This document shows, in pieces, positions 26,608 through 35,712 of a stretch of 43,551 nt of DNA. Within the stretch, counting starts at the first letter, position 1. Each line of letters starts with the position of its first letter. Origin of the DNA: Lachnospiraceae bacterium. Its GTDB lineage: Bacteria; Bacillota; Clostridia; Lachnospirales; Lachnospiraceae. The translations under genes were made by a program, and so were the position numbers. The DNA is taken from assembly GCA_022510525.1 (NCBI GenBank), contig JAFLTH010000019.1, forward strand, positions 1-43,551, read 5' to 3'. The notes under the pieces were generated by a model. The model made no database searches, was not told where the DNA came from, and was given only the letters and a program-made list of their open reading frames with translations.

Positions 26608-27666
26608 CTATCCTAAATCTATATGTTTCCAGTCAAGGGGTGTTCCCCGCTCTATATCCGTTTTCGCTTTTTTTCCAAGTACCTCATCATAATACATAGG
26701 CGCAATACCAAAGGCCGGACGAATCGAGCGCATATTTTCCTCTGTAAAAAGTTCTCCGGCTTTTATATCTTTTACAACAAAAAGGGAACGCCCCTCTTCA
26801 CGGCTTTTTTCCTGTTTGTCCGTCAGCTCATAGGTAACCTTTCCAAGTGCTTTTTCCACAATCCGGATTTCATCCACCATCTGTTTAAACTCAGCAGGTT
26901 CTATGGAAAATGCCCCGTCCGGTCCGCCGTCTGCTCTGGAAAGGGTTAAATGTTTCTCTACCATCCTTGCACCAAGGGCCACACTTGCCACAGCAACGGA
27001 AGAACCCATGCTGTGATCCGACAGACCTGTCATACAGTCAAAAACTTCTGCCATATTCGGAATAACCCTGATATTCATATCCTCATAAGGCGTCGGATAA
27101 GTGGATGTACATTTCAACAGAATAATCTGCTCATTACCCGCTTCTCTGCACGTCTTTACGGCTCTTTCAATATCTTCAAGATACGCAATTCCGGTGGCCA
27201 AAATTATCGGTTTACCCAGTCCCGCAATCTTACGAATAAGCGGAATATCCCTTATTTCAAATGAAGCCACTTTATATGCCGGCATTTTCATTTCTTCCAT
27301 GAAATCCACCGCGGTAAAATCAAAGGGTGACGAAAAACATTCCATGCCGAGGTCATTTGCGAGCTTCATAAGCTTAGGCTGCCATTCCCAAGGTGTATAC
27401 GCTTCCGAAAAAAGTTTATGACAGGTAGTGCCGTCCCAAATCGTCCCCTGGGTAATCTGAAAATACTCATTATCACAATCCAGGGTAATCGTATCAGCAG
27501 TATAAGTCTGCAGCTTTACCGCATCCGCTCCGGCTTCCTTAGCGGCATATACGATTTGCTCCGCCCTGCCATAGTCCTGAAGGTGATTGGCGGAAAGCTC
27601 CGCCACTATGAAAGTTTTTTCTCCCTCTCCAATGTATCTGTTTCCGATTTTAATTTTATCTAACAT
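26608..27666 (-). CDS. pseI: Pseudaminic acid synthase PseI (NeuB family)
   Basis: A 352-residue TIM-barrel enzyme with a C-terminal SAF (antifreeze-like) domain from about 295. It condenses phosphoenolpyruvate with a 6-deoxy-amino hexose to give a nonulosonic acid. The PseI branch is indicated by KLQTYTADTITLD (51-63), EAYTPWEWQ, CFSSPFDFTAVDF and GLSDHSMGSSVAVASVALGA, in contrast to Neu5Ac synthases. The GGPDGAFSIEP segment is conserved. I start at 27666, which has GGAG six bases upstream. An ATG six codons earlier (27684) lacks one. The neighbouring pseF and PseG domain supply the flanking steps. Confidence 0.92.
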   Translation of the reverse strand: MLDKIKIGNRYIGEGEKTFIVAELSANHLQDYGRAEQIVYAAKEAGADAVKLQTYTADTITLDCDNEYFQITQGTIWDGTTCHKLFSEAYTPWEWQPKLMKLANDLGMECFSSPFDFTAVDFMEEMKMPAYKVASFEIRDIPLIRKIAGLGKPIILATGIAYLEDIERAVKTCREAGNEQIILLKCTSTYPTPYEDMNIRVIPNMAEVFDCMTGLSDHSMGSSVAVASVALGARMVEKHLTLSRADGGPDGAFSIEPAEFKQMVDEIRIVEKALGKVTYELTDKQEKSREEGRSLFVVKDIKAGELFTEENMRSIRPAFGIAPMYYDEVLGKKAKTDIERGTPLDWKHIDLG

Positions 27667-27706
27667 GTTTTCTCCAAATTTCAATATATTTTTTTTCGCC
27701 GCGTCA

Positions 27707-27725
27707 ATTGACCAATTTGGTCAAT
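27707..27725. promoter_or_regulatory. Inverted repeat upstream of pseI
   Basis: ATTGACCA-ATT-TGGTCAAT: perfect 8-base arms with a 3-base centre, 41 bases before the pseI start and inside the 139-base pseF-pseI gap. The form suits a dimeric regulator site. No clear promoter partner is visible. Confidence 0.4.
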
Positions 27726-27805
27726 ATTTGTATCATTACTAAACTAGCATAAGTTTTATCAACATCAATTTCATAATCAACTTAAATCTTATGATATTAG
27801 TCTAT

Positions 27806-28498
27806 TTAGTTTATTTCCAACATCATCTTATACTTCATCTCCGCCAGCTTCCAGTCAGAAGGATTGTCTATATCCTGCACCTCTGTCTCCGGCACTATGA
27901 TTGGTACATAGCCGTCAGGCAGATCCCCTCCGCATGCCCGGTATCTTTCTACATTATAACAGTAAAACTGGCCGCAGTCATGATACATTGTTTCCAAATC
28001 CTGGGAACGCTTCATTGCGTTTTCGGGATAACAGTAAATAAGCTTATCATCCCTTATTGACATTCCTCTCTGTGGCGGGAACGAAAAACTCACTACCGGC
28101 ATTATTCCGGAAGCATCCTTCTCTATCAAAAGTCTCATAGCTGCTTTCAACTTATCGGCAGTCACAAACGGAGCCGTCGGATATATGCAAGCCATATAAT
28201 CAAAAGTTTTCCCTGCTTTCTCATAAGTCTCCAACACTTCCATAAGTACATCATCTGTTGTGGCATAATCGTCAGAAGTTTTTTCGCTTCTCATAAACGG
28301 TACGGATGCCCCGGCTTTTTTTGCTATTTCTGCTATTTTTTCATCATCGGTTGATACCATAATCTCATCAAATATACCGGCTGAAAGTGCTGCCTCTATG
28401 GAATAGCAGATGATAGGCTTCCCAAGAAAGTCTTTTATATTCTTTGAAGGTATTCTTTTACTGCCGCCACGCGCGGTGATAATTGCGATTGAACTCAT
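27806..28498 (-). CDS. pseF: CMP-pseudaminic acid cytidylyltransferase PseF
   Basis: A nucleotidyltransferase of about 230 residues that activates the nonulosonic acid with CTP. IITARGGSKRIPSKN (6-20) is the CTP-binding signature of the NeuA/PseF/LegF group. The combination FSFPPQRG (138-145), RSQDLE (164-169) and YHDCGQFY (172-179) is the PseF hallmark. I prefer the ATG at 28498. The ATG at 28510 has AAAGG only one base away and would add four residues. It is followed by pseI after 139 bases and preceded by the PseG fusion after 59. Confidence 0.92.
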   Translation of the reverse strand: MSSIAIITARGGSKRIPSKNIKDFLGKPIICYSIEAALSAGIFDEIMVSTDDEKIAEIAKKAGASVPFMRSEKTSDDYATTDDVLMEVLETYEKAGKTFDYMACIYPTAPFVTADKLKAAMRLLIEKDASGIMPVVSFSFPPQRGMSIRDDKLIYCYPENAMKRSQDLETMYHDCGQFYCYNVERYRACGGDLPDGYVPIIVPETEVQDIDNPSDWKLAEMKYKMMLEIN

Positions 28499-28557
28499 AT
28501 TAATAACCATGCCTTTCTCACAGCCTGCGTTCTTTTCACCACAGGTTATACAATTCT

Positions 28558-30969
28558 CTATAGACTCACTATAGCCTTAGCAATTCGCTCTGCCCCTCTG
28601 CCATCCGTCACTTCATGCAGTGCCATCTTCATCCGATTTCTAAGCCCTTCGTCATCCAGAATTTTTTTCAAACCATTGCATATGCTTTTTATACACTCAT
28701 TCCTGTCAGACCTGATATCTCCTGCAAAAAGCATTCGCTCTTCCTTTGCAAAAAACTCACTGTCGTACTGTTGATTATCTGCACTGACAAAAAATACCGA
28801 CGGCACCTGCATAGCACTAAGTTCAAACAGCATAGTCCCGGCTGCCGAAACTGCCGCATTGCAGCTTTCCATAAGCTTGGCCATGTTTTTCACATCATAA
28901 TGAAGTTTTATATTTTCATAGTGCTCCGCCAGCTGTTTGAGTTCTTCGACATTGGGATTAAATCTTCCGACCACAGTATGAAAAACAACGCTGTCAAATT
29001 CTTTATCTTTTACGGCTTCGTTAAGTATACCTGACAGTACGTTATATGCATCCCCTCCACCAGAGCTTAAGAGGACATTCTTAATCTCCATCGATTCACT
29101 ATTCTGAACATATTTATTAATTTTCATCTGTGAACAATTTCCCGAATCTGAAGTAGGATTATTTAAAGCAGAATCCACTTCCAAATAGTATCCTGTATCT
29201 TCTTGCCCCTGAAATTCCTCTCTTAGAGGTACATAAGCAGTCCCCAATAATAACTTTGTTTTGTCCGGATATGTTTTACGATATGCTTCCTCGTAATTAA
29301 ACCGTACGTGATATGCATTATAATTAATCAGCATATCCACCGGATAAATATCTTCGAAGCAGTCATCTATATATATAAGTTTACATACGTCTGACAACTT
29401 CTCAAAATACTCCGGACCGACATAGTATGAATCCACCAAAAGCTTTTTACATCCTCTTTCCTTAAGCATTTCCTTAAGAACAGAAACCTCATCTTCCATG
29501 TGAGCCCATTCGGAATGCAGACACACATGATCCATCCCCGCCTGTTCCAACAATTCCGCAGCATATTCATCCGCCGTAAAAAAGCAGACACGTTTTCCTA
29601 ATTTCTTCAGCCAGCCTGCAATGGTAATGCATCTCATAATGTGCCCCATTGCAACCTCTTCATTAGCGTCAGCACGAATTCCTATGACATCCGATTCTCT
29701 ATCTTTGAAATCACATCCGTCTGCAATTGAGCGTACATTTACATCGACTCTGGCATTCTCTACAGACATATCAGCCTTGTGTTCATACTCTTCCTGAAGG
29801 TCCACAATACAAGACTGATTCTCATAATCCTTCAGCACTTCAACAATCCGCTGCATTTCTTCCCTGCCATATCTCTGGTCTATCGGGAGTGCCAGCATAT
29901 GTTCATATATATATTTCTCATCATCGGTTAAATACTCGGCATTCTCTTTTCCAATCGGCCAAAGCACCGGTGCATATATTCCACTAGAGGAAAGAAAACT
30001 TTGCAGTTCATCCCTTTTATCTGCATAAACAGGAAAATACAGCGGTGCAGTTTCAGGGATTGATATAATCGGTGCAAACTTTGTATCGTCTTTCCGGTCT
30101 TCACTTATAAGCATTCTGTCTTTTAGTCTATCATACAAATACTTGTAATTATCACTTCTGCGCAGCCTTGCATTGTGTTCGTCCGTACGTTTTAAAATAT
30201 ACGCAGTTTCGTTTGACATTTCCCTTATACCAAAATACTTATCAAGCTGCTCTTCCATCTCTCGGTTTTGACTTAAAAACTTTTCTTTATCAAGTTTTCT
30301 CTTGTCTTCATCCTGTTCATTTTTACCGTTAAGGTACTCCCATTTATCCGTAAGTATCTTGAGGCGGTTCATAGCATATTCTCCGTTTGGCTCTATATGC
30401 TCCACTGCTAATTTTTCATCCGAAACCACAAAGCCGCCGTCCGGCACAGGATACCATTTCCTGAGACTGCCCACAACGTAATCCGCTTCCGCCCCGACTC
30501 CTTCCAGATAATAGGATTGGGTAACATCCTCCATAATACAGATGCCCTGCTCCTTTAACTCTACAAGCAGAGTACGCATGGTTCTCCATGTATCCACACC
30601 ATAATACGGATGAACAAAAAGCAGGCCTGGTTTGATTTTATCTATCTGATCCAGTAACTCTTTTTCATCAACTTCAAGTTTTTTATTAACATGATAAAAG
30701 TTAATTTCCCAGCCCTCATGTTCAAACGGGAAAAAGACCGTATCACACATATACGCCGGCAAAAGACAACTTTTGACAAGGTGCGGTCTGCACTGCTCAA
30801 GACTTCTTAAAGCAAGCGCAATCGCCTCCCTGCATGATGCCGTATATGCACAGTATTTTTTATTATATTTTTTTACCTCAGACAGATCTTCCAACATTAA
30901 GTCCTGCCTGTCATCACCGCATCCTCTTACAATATCCGGATCAATTTCAAATATGCTGCCGATTTCCAT
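28558..30969 (-). CDS. Fusion: PLP aminotransferase-like domain plus PseG UDP-sugar hydrolase
   Basis: About 803 residues in one frame. Residues 1-385 look like a fold-type I PLP enzyme distantly related to DegT. They include TASCREAIALAL, EDVTQSYY with the PLP-type Asp at 148, and SLRKWYPVPDGG with a candidate Schiff-base Lys at 171. A hydrophilic linker (about 385-427) leads to a PseG domain beginning VIGIRADANEEVAMGHIMRC, with the catalytic-type His443. PseG removes UDP from UDP-2,4-diacetamido-2,4,6-trideoxy-L-altrose before PseI acts. The ATG at 30969 has GGAGG upstream and overlaps the preceding gene by 23 bases. The longer in-frame start at 31107 would bury it in that gene. The substrate of the N-terminal half is unknown. 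PseC itself is encoded separately. Confidence 0.85.
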   Translation of the reverse strand: MEIGSIFEIDPDIVRGCGDDRQDLMLEDLSEVKKYNKKYCAYTASCREAIALALRSLEQCRPHLVKSCLLPAYMCDTVFFPFEHEGWEINFYHVNKKLEVDEKELLDQIDKIKPGLLFVHPYYGVDTWRTMRTLLVELKEQGICIMEDVTQSYYLEGVGAEADYVVGSLRKWYPVPDGGFVVSDEKLAVEHIEPNGEYAMNRLKILTDKWEYLNGKNEQDEDKRKLDKEKFLSQNREMEEQLDKYFGIREMSNETAYILKRTDEHNARLRRSDNYKYLYDRLKDRMLISEDRKDDTKFAPIISIPETAPLYFPVYADKRDELQSFLSSSGIYAPVLWPIGKENAEYLTDDEKYIYEHMLALPIDQRYGREEMQRIVEVLKDYENQSCIVDLQEEYEHKADMSVENARVDVNVRSIADGCDFKDRESDVIGIRADANEEVAMGHIMRCITIAGWLKKLGKRVCFFTADEYAAELLEQAGMDHVCLHSEWAHMEDEVSVLKEMLKERGCKKLLVDSYYVGPEYFEKLSDVCKLIYIDDCFEDIYPVDMLINYNAYHVRFNYEEAYRKTYPDKTKLLLGTAYVPLREEFQGQEDTGYYLEVDSALNNPTSDSGNCSQMKINKYVQNSESMEIKNVLLSSGGGDAYNVLSGILNEAVKDKEFDSVVFHTVVGRFNPNVEELKQLAEHYENIKLHYDVKNMAKLMESCNAAVSAAGTMLFELSAMQVPSVFFVSADNQQYDSEFFAKEERMLFAGDIRSDRNECIKSICNGLKKILDDEGLRNRMKMALHEVTDGRGAERIAKAIVSL

Positions 30970-31990
30970 TTGCCTTCTTCCTCCATCTCCTATACGCCCA
31001 CAAAAGCTTATAGTACAACATGAAAAAACAGGTAGATTTCTGCTGCATCCTGATAAGTTTCTTTTCTTCCGCATTGGTACGTTCCTGATAATAAGGATTA
31101 TTCTCAAACTCCGGAAAAGTCTGCCTCAGCTCTTTTCCCATAGCTTTGACGAAACCGTACTTAGTCTTTTTTACGCCTGCCATATAGGTAAAAAGAGTAT
31201 TTATATAAAAAAGGAGTGTGAAACTATACTCAAGTTCACTCTTATATTTTTCAAAGTATCCATGCCTTTTTGCCTCTGATAACATCAACCGTCCGGCCTC
31301 CATACGATCCTCGCACCGCTTTGGTGAAATCGTATGAACTGTTGAAGTATCATGCTGATAATAATAATACATAGGTTCAGGAATATATTCAAAACGTTTC
31401 GCAAGCACCAGATAAGAATTCCCCAGTGCATTGTCTTCATAAAAAATATTCTCGGGAAACCAAAGTTCATTTTCAACAATCATAGAACGTCTGAAAATCT
31501 TCACAACCAGACTTCCGCCATCAAGTATAAGGCTGCGCTTTTTCTTATCATCCAAAACGCCGCTCTGCTCTGGTTTATTGTTAGGTACTATCTGACCAAC
31601 CTTCATAGAGTGTTCATTGGTAAGGCAATAATCACAGCCAACCAGATCCGCTCCGGTCTCCTCCGCTTTTTTTATAAGCTTCTCGTACATATCTGCGGTT
31701 ATCCAGTCATCGCTGTCGATGAAACCTATCCAGTCACCCTTCGCAAGTTTCATGCCTATATTTTTGGCGCCTCCCTGATGCTTATTTACCTCGGAATGAA
31801 TTGCATGGAATTTATCCGGAAAGAGGTTTTCAAAATCTTTTAAAATACTAAAAGAGTTGTCCGTGGAACAGTCGTCTACGGCTATTATTTCATAATCCGT
31901 GATTGTCTGATGTACAAGGGAGTTAAGGCAGTATTGAAGTTTGCCATCTGCGGCCATATTGTAGACCGGGACGATAATGCTAAGTTTCAT
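30947..31990 (-). CDS. Family 2 glycosyltransferase
   Basis: A cytoplasmic GT-A enzyme of 347 residues. IIVPVYNMA starts the nucleotide-binding fold, AVDDCSTDNS (37-46) binds UDP or a similar nucleotide, IDSDDW (91-96) is the metal-binding DxD equivalent, and FYEDNALG (183-190) carries the ED catalytic base. The C-terminal 100 residues are basic with one amphipathic hydrophobic stretch (about 258-275) that may touch the membrane. It overlaps the start of the PseG fusion by 23 bases, showing coupled translation. Donor and acceptor cannot be told from sequence. Confidence 0.87.
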   Translation of the reverse strand: MKLSIIVPVYNMAADGKLQYCLNSLVHQTITDYEIIAVDDCSTDNSFSILKDFENLFPDKFHAIHSEVNKHQGGAKNIGMKLAKGDWIGFIDSDDWITADMYEKLIKKAEETGADLVGCDYCLTNEHSMKVGQIVPNNKPEQSGVLDDKKKRSLILDGGSLVVKIFRRSMIVENELWFPENIFYEDNALGNSYLVLAKRFEYIPEPMYYYYQHDTSTVHTISPKRCEDRMEAGRLMLSEAKRHGYFEKYKSELEYSFTLLFYINTLFTYMAGVKKTKYGFVKAMGKELRQTFPEFENNPYYQERTNAEEKKLIRMQQKSTCFFMLYYKLLWAYRRWRKKANGNRQHI

Positions 31991-32028
31991 TGAAATAGAC
32001 CTCTACGCTGTGAAGGGAACTATGTTCC

Positions 32029-34239
32029 TTATTCTACGATACGTTTTTTCTTCAAATTAATATAAATTATATATACAATGACTACTACAGTCAACAACGA
32101 CACAATATCTGCAACCACAAATCCTGCTACCGGACCGAACCTTAAATTGATGGCATGCTCCCTACCGTCGCCGGAAAGATTAATACGGATTCGATGTTGC
32201 TGACCTTCTAAAATTTCCAATTTTTTTCCGGTTTCATCGTATGCACGGTATCCGGCATAGTTTAAGACTGGCATTTCTATATATGTTCCGTCGGTAGTTG
32301 ATGTGTAGGTCGTCCGGATTTTGGTTCCTTTTTTAGTATAATCGGATACAGTCACATGATTCAAATCAGAAACGATAACACTGGTGGTAAGTTTCTCATC
32401 TTCAATTCCGTCTATCCGCCATTCGTGAGGATAAAAGAGTCCTATGTTGGATGCCATCTTGCTGGCATGTCCTTTGGATGCCGTTGCCGAAGCATCATCA
32501 TAGGGCATATGTATATTGTCCGTGGGAACAGTCTGAAGGGTCAGCAGATTTAATCCGATAAGGAGCGCAAATATAATGTTTTTATATGGTTTTAAAATCT
32601 CTGACTTTGAAAGCCATATGCCGCCCGCAAATAATATGCAGGCACAGGCAGGTCCCAAAAATCTCCATGGAAATTGAAGCATAGTCAAAACCGAGTTGAA
32701 AAATTCGTTTTTACATAATTCCATGCTGGGGAAATATCCTGTTGTCATGTAAGTAAGGATACAGCCCATTACCAATAAAAACATCAAATAAGAGTCTAAT
32801 TTTGTACGGTTTTTCGCTCTGTCGCATATCAGATATATAACCGCTATTCCGAAACATCCCAGAAGTGGAAGCCCAAGTGAAAAGTACTGTTTATTATAAA
32901 GGCTTATACTCTGTACCAAATTGGATGGATTTATAGACTGTTCAAAATAGCTGCTCCATCTTAAGATATTAGTACCCAAATTTCCTCTTACATAATAATA
33001 CAAAAACGGAACTATGAACCATAGGTTCAACAGGATTGTAAAGCCTGCTGCCTTACCGATTTCAATATAACGTTTTTCTTTCCAAACATTCACTATAAAT
33101 ACCAAAGTCGCAATTACACAAAATGCTGTCACATAAGTGGCGCTCAGAATATGGCTTTGCAGTACTCCACTGAATCCCAGCACAAGATAATACCATTTTT
33201 TCCGTTCTCCAAGCAGAATATGATAGATTCCGGCTATTACAAGGGGCCAGAAAGTCAACGCAAGGGTTTCTCCTAAATCCCCGCGGGAAAAAATATTTGT
33301 GAAACGATATGGCATGAGCGTATACAAAACCACCGCAAGAATAACAGTCCTTCTTGATCTGGTCATAGAACGGAATGCATAATATGCACATACAGCCGAA
33401 CCCAGATTTGCCAAAAAGACCACAACCTTATATGACAACGCAATAGACACCCTGCATATTCGCAAAAAGGCGCCTATATAAAGAAAAAGGTATGGATACA
33501 TTGCATTCAGATATCCGTTTCCTTTCAGTGCATCGGGCATTATTATAACAGGAATCTGCCCATCCAGTATACCGTCTTTTATTCCCTCCATCCTTGCAAG
33601 ATGATAACACAAGTCATCTCCGTCAAATAAATAGGTCAAAAACATAGGTGAAGTTGCAAGCAATGCAACTCCGGCTATTATGCAGGCATCAACCAGCTTA
33701 TCCTGTGCAAAAGGCTTGTCCTGATGCCTTTTATAGAGAAGATAGCCCAACAGATTAAGCACCAGGAAAAGTACAATTACGAAATAAGTATCGGTGTAAA
33801 ATATAGTTCTTGGCGTAATTGTAAGTTTTTGTATTATAAAAGAACCGCTGCCTGAAAAATTAAGTTTGATAGTAAGCTGTTTTGCGTCTTTAGCAAGCGT
33901 AAACTCCGTGGAAAATTTTTTCAGTGTCGGATCAAGCGGCCAGCCGGCAATCTTACTCCCTTGTTCCCACAACTCTACAACATTACCTTCCCGGTCTGCT
34001 TCATACGCAAAATCAATTTTATAAGTTCCTTTATTAACAACAAGTTCAGGAGTTTTGGCAACGCTCCCCGACTTAGCAACAGACTCTTTTACCACAATTG
34101 CATAGTCTGAATTAGGTGCACCTGCAGAATACTGAAGTTCCGTTCCTATATATTCAAGCGGGTTATCGCCCTCATTTCCAAGCCACAGCAAAAAGGTAAT
34201 GCAGAATATGCTGATAATATATATAACTTTTGATTTCAT
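32029..34239 (-). CDS. Polytopic membrane protein with PTPS-related/YfhO-like architecture
   Basis: About 736 residues. An N-terminal signal anchor (5-20) is followed by a beta-rich exposed domain to about 150, which may bind carbohydrate. Many membrane segments follow, and then a second exposed C-terminal domain of about 130 residues closed by a final membrane helix. YLFDGDDLCYHLARMEGIKD in the first outer loop matches the pattern of 6-pyruvoyl-tetrahydropterin-synthase-related membrane proteins and GT-C enzymes. I begin at 34239, with GGGAG upstream, instead of 34284. It is the second gene after the pse promoter. A role in attaching a lipid-linked sugar outside the cell is plausible but unproven. 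Confidence 0.68.
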   Translation of the reverse strand: MKSKVIYIISIFCITFLLWLGNEGDNPLEYIGTELQYSAGAPNSDYAIVVKESVAKSGSVAKTPELVVNKGTYKIDFAYEADREGNVVELWEQGSKIAGWPLDPTLKKFSTEFTLAKDAKQLTIKLNFSGSGSFIIQKLTITPRTIFYTDTYFVIVLFLVLNLLGYLLYKRHQDKPFAQDKLVDACIIAGVALLATSPMFLTYLFDGDDLCYHLARMEGIKDGILDGQIPVIIMPDALKGNGYLNAMYPYLFLYIGAFLRICRVSIALSYKVVVFLANLGSAVCAYYAFRSMTRSRRTVILAVVLYTLMPYRFTNIFSRGDLGETLALTFWPLVIAGIYHILLGERKKWYYLVLGFSGVLQSHILSATYVTAFCVIATLVFIVNVWKEKRYIEIGKAAGFTILLNLWFIVPFLYYYVRGNLGTNILRWSSYFEQSINPSNLVQSISLYNKQYFSLGLPLLGCFGIAVIYLICDRAKNRTKLDSYLMFLLVMGCILTYMTTGYFPSMELCKNEFFNSVLTMLQFPWRFLGPACACILFAGGIWLSKSEILKPYKNIIFALLIGLNLLTLQTVPTDNIHMPYDDASATASKGHASKMASNIGLFYPHEWRIDGIEDEKLTTSVIVSDLNHVTVSDYTKKGTKIRTTYTSTTDGTYIEMPVLNYAGYRAYDETGKKLEILEGQQHRIRINLSGDGREHAINLRFGPVAGFVVADIVSLLTVVVIVYIIYINLKKKRIVE

Positions 34240-34363
34240 GTTTGCTCCCGTCTGCTTCATATAGTGACTGTGCATTATTCTCAAATTTCAATTCCGTATT
34301 ACAGGCACATATCTGCAAGACAAATTATTATTTTTTTCATAATCTATAGTTTTTGAAACTAAT

Positions 34364-35557
34364 TTACTTCGTATAATAGTTTGCAATTTTAGTAACCGCC
34401 TCTATTACACTTTCTACATCCTCGTCAGTCATAGAATAGTAGAGAGGAAGCGTAATAATTTCCTCATATAATTTTTCCGCATTCGGGCATATGCCCCTGC
34501 AATAACCCAACCGTTCGTAATATGGAAAATAATAAGTCGGTATATAATGCACATTACAACAGACATTCTCTGCACCAAGTGCTTCAAAAAAACGTTTTCT
34601 GTCAATTGTAAATTTATCCGGCATTATACGCAGTATGTATAGATGCCTTGTGGTATCGGACTCCGGAATTTCCTTCTGTACAAAAATACCGGGCAGCTTT
34701 GAAAAAGCCTCATTATATCTTGCAACAATTTCTTTTCTGCGCCGGCTGAACATTTCAAGTTTATCAAGCTGACTGATTATCAACGCCGCCTGCATATCGG
34801 TCATACGATAATTATATCCAAGGTCTATCTGCTCATAATACCATGGTCCGTCAGAGTCATGCTCAAGAAGACTCTCATCTCTTGTAATACCATGTGAACG
34901 ATAAAGTAACAGCTTCTGATAAAATTCTCCACTATTGGTCAAAACCGCACCGCCCTCACCGCCTGTTATCGTTTTAACAGGATGAAAGCTGAATGTAGTC
35001 ATATCCGCAATTGAACCGTTGGCGCGACCCTTATATCTCGTTCCAATCACATGCGCTCCGTCTTCGATAAGTACCATATTGTTAGAATGACAAATTTCCA
35101 ACAATTCATCCAATTCCGCTGATTGACCAGTACAGTCAACCGCTACTACAGCCTTACTTTTATTCGTCACACACTTTTCTACCGAGGCAGGATCTATGTT
35201 ATAGGTCTCAGGATTTATATCTGCAAAAACCGGGCGTGCACCGCAATATAATGCACAGTTAGCTGAAGCTGCAAACGTAATAGGTGTTGTGATAACTTCA
35301 TCTCCTTCACCTACACCTGCTGCCATACAGGCAATATGAAGCGCTGCGGTTCCGTTACTGCACACCACCGCATACTTTGCCCCGGTCAGCACGCAGAGCT
35401 TTTTTTCCAATTCCGTAATCTTAGGTCCACAGGTCAGGAAGTCACTTCTAAGCACATCCACAACCGCCTGGATATCGGCTTCATCAATGTATTGATGTCC
35501 GTAACTTATTTTGCTGTTTCTGACCGGAGTGCCGCCTTCTATTGCTGGTTTTTCCAT
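34364..35557 (-). CDS. pseC: UDP-4-amino-4,6-dideoxy-N-acetyl-L-altrosamine transaminase PseC
   Basis: A 397-residue DegT-family PLP enzyme that aminates the PseB product, the second step of pseudaminic acid synthesis. The features that separate PseC from other sugar transaminases are present: ISYGHQYIDEADI (17-29), ITTPITFAASANCALYCGA (89-107), FSFHPVKTITGGEGG with Schiff-base Lys195, RSHGITRD, and WYYEQIDLGYNYRMTD. Asp166 is the PLP-contacting residue. AAAGG lies 11 bases before the ATG. It is the first gene of the pse operon, behind a promoter and a leader hairpin. PseB, which makes its substrate, is not in the window. Confidence 0.93.
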   Translation of the reverse strand: MEKPAIEGGTPVRNSKISYGHQYIDEADIQAVVDVLRSDFLTCGPKITELEKKLCVLTGAKYAVVCSNGTAALHIACMAAGVGEGDEVITTPITFAASANCALYCGARPVFADINPETYNIDPASVEKCVTNKSKAVVAVDCTGQSAELDELLEICHSNNMVLIEDGAHVIGTRYKGRANGSIADMTTFSFHPVKTITGGEGGAVLTNSGEFYQKLLLYRSHGITRDESLLEHDSDGPWYYEQIDLGYNYRMTDMQAALIISQLDKLEMFSRRRKEIVARYNEAFSKLPGIFVQKEIPESDTTRHLYILRIMPDKFTIDRKRFFEALGAENVCCNVHYIPTYYFPYYERLGYCRGICPNAEKLYEEIITLPLYYSMTDEDVESVIEAVTKIANYYTK

Positions 35558-35629
35558 AGTTGTATGACCTTTCTGTATGATTGTTGATTATTCCATAACA
35601 TACTTCTTTTTACTTCATAATTATTAAAT

Positions 35630-35655
35630 AAGGACATGTATTCCTACATGCCCTT
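35630..35655 (-). terminator. Leader hairpin upstream of pseC, possible attenuator
   Basis: The minus strand folds as AAGGGCATGTA-GGAA-TACATGTCCTT, an 11-pair stem with one G-T wobble and a four-base loop, followed by ATTTAATAATT. It lies about 50 bases after the predicted start of transcription and 70 bases before pseC. The T-run is imperfect. The plus-strand version ends CCCTTTTG. Confidence 0.5.
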
Positions 35656-35712
35656 TTGCTATTACAATACCGGTAAGAATACCTCTCTATTGCTTTATCT
35701 ACGTTGATTTTT

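Noticed and set aside
30970-31107. 46-residue N-terminal extension of the PseG fusion
   Set aside because: It lies wholly within the preceding glycosyltransferase gene and has no ribosome site, while the ATG at 30969 has GGAGG.
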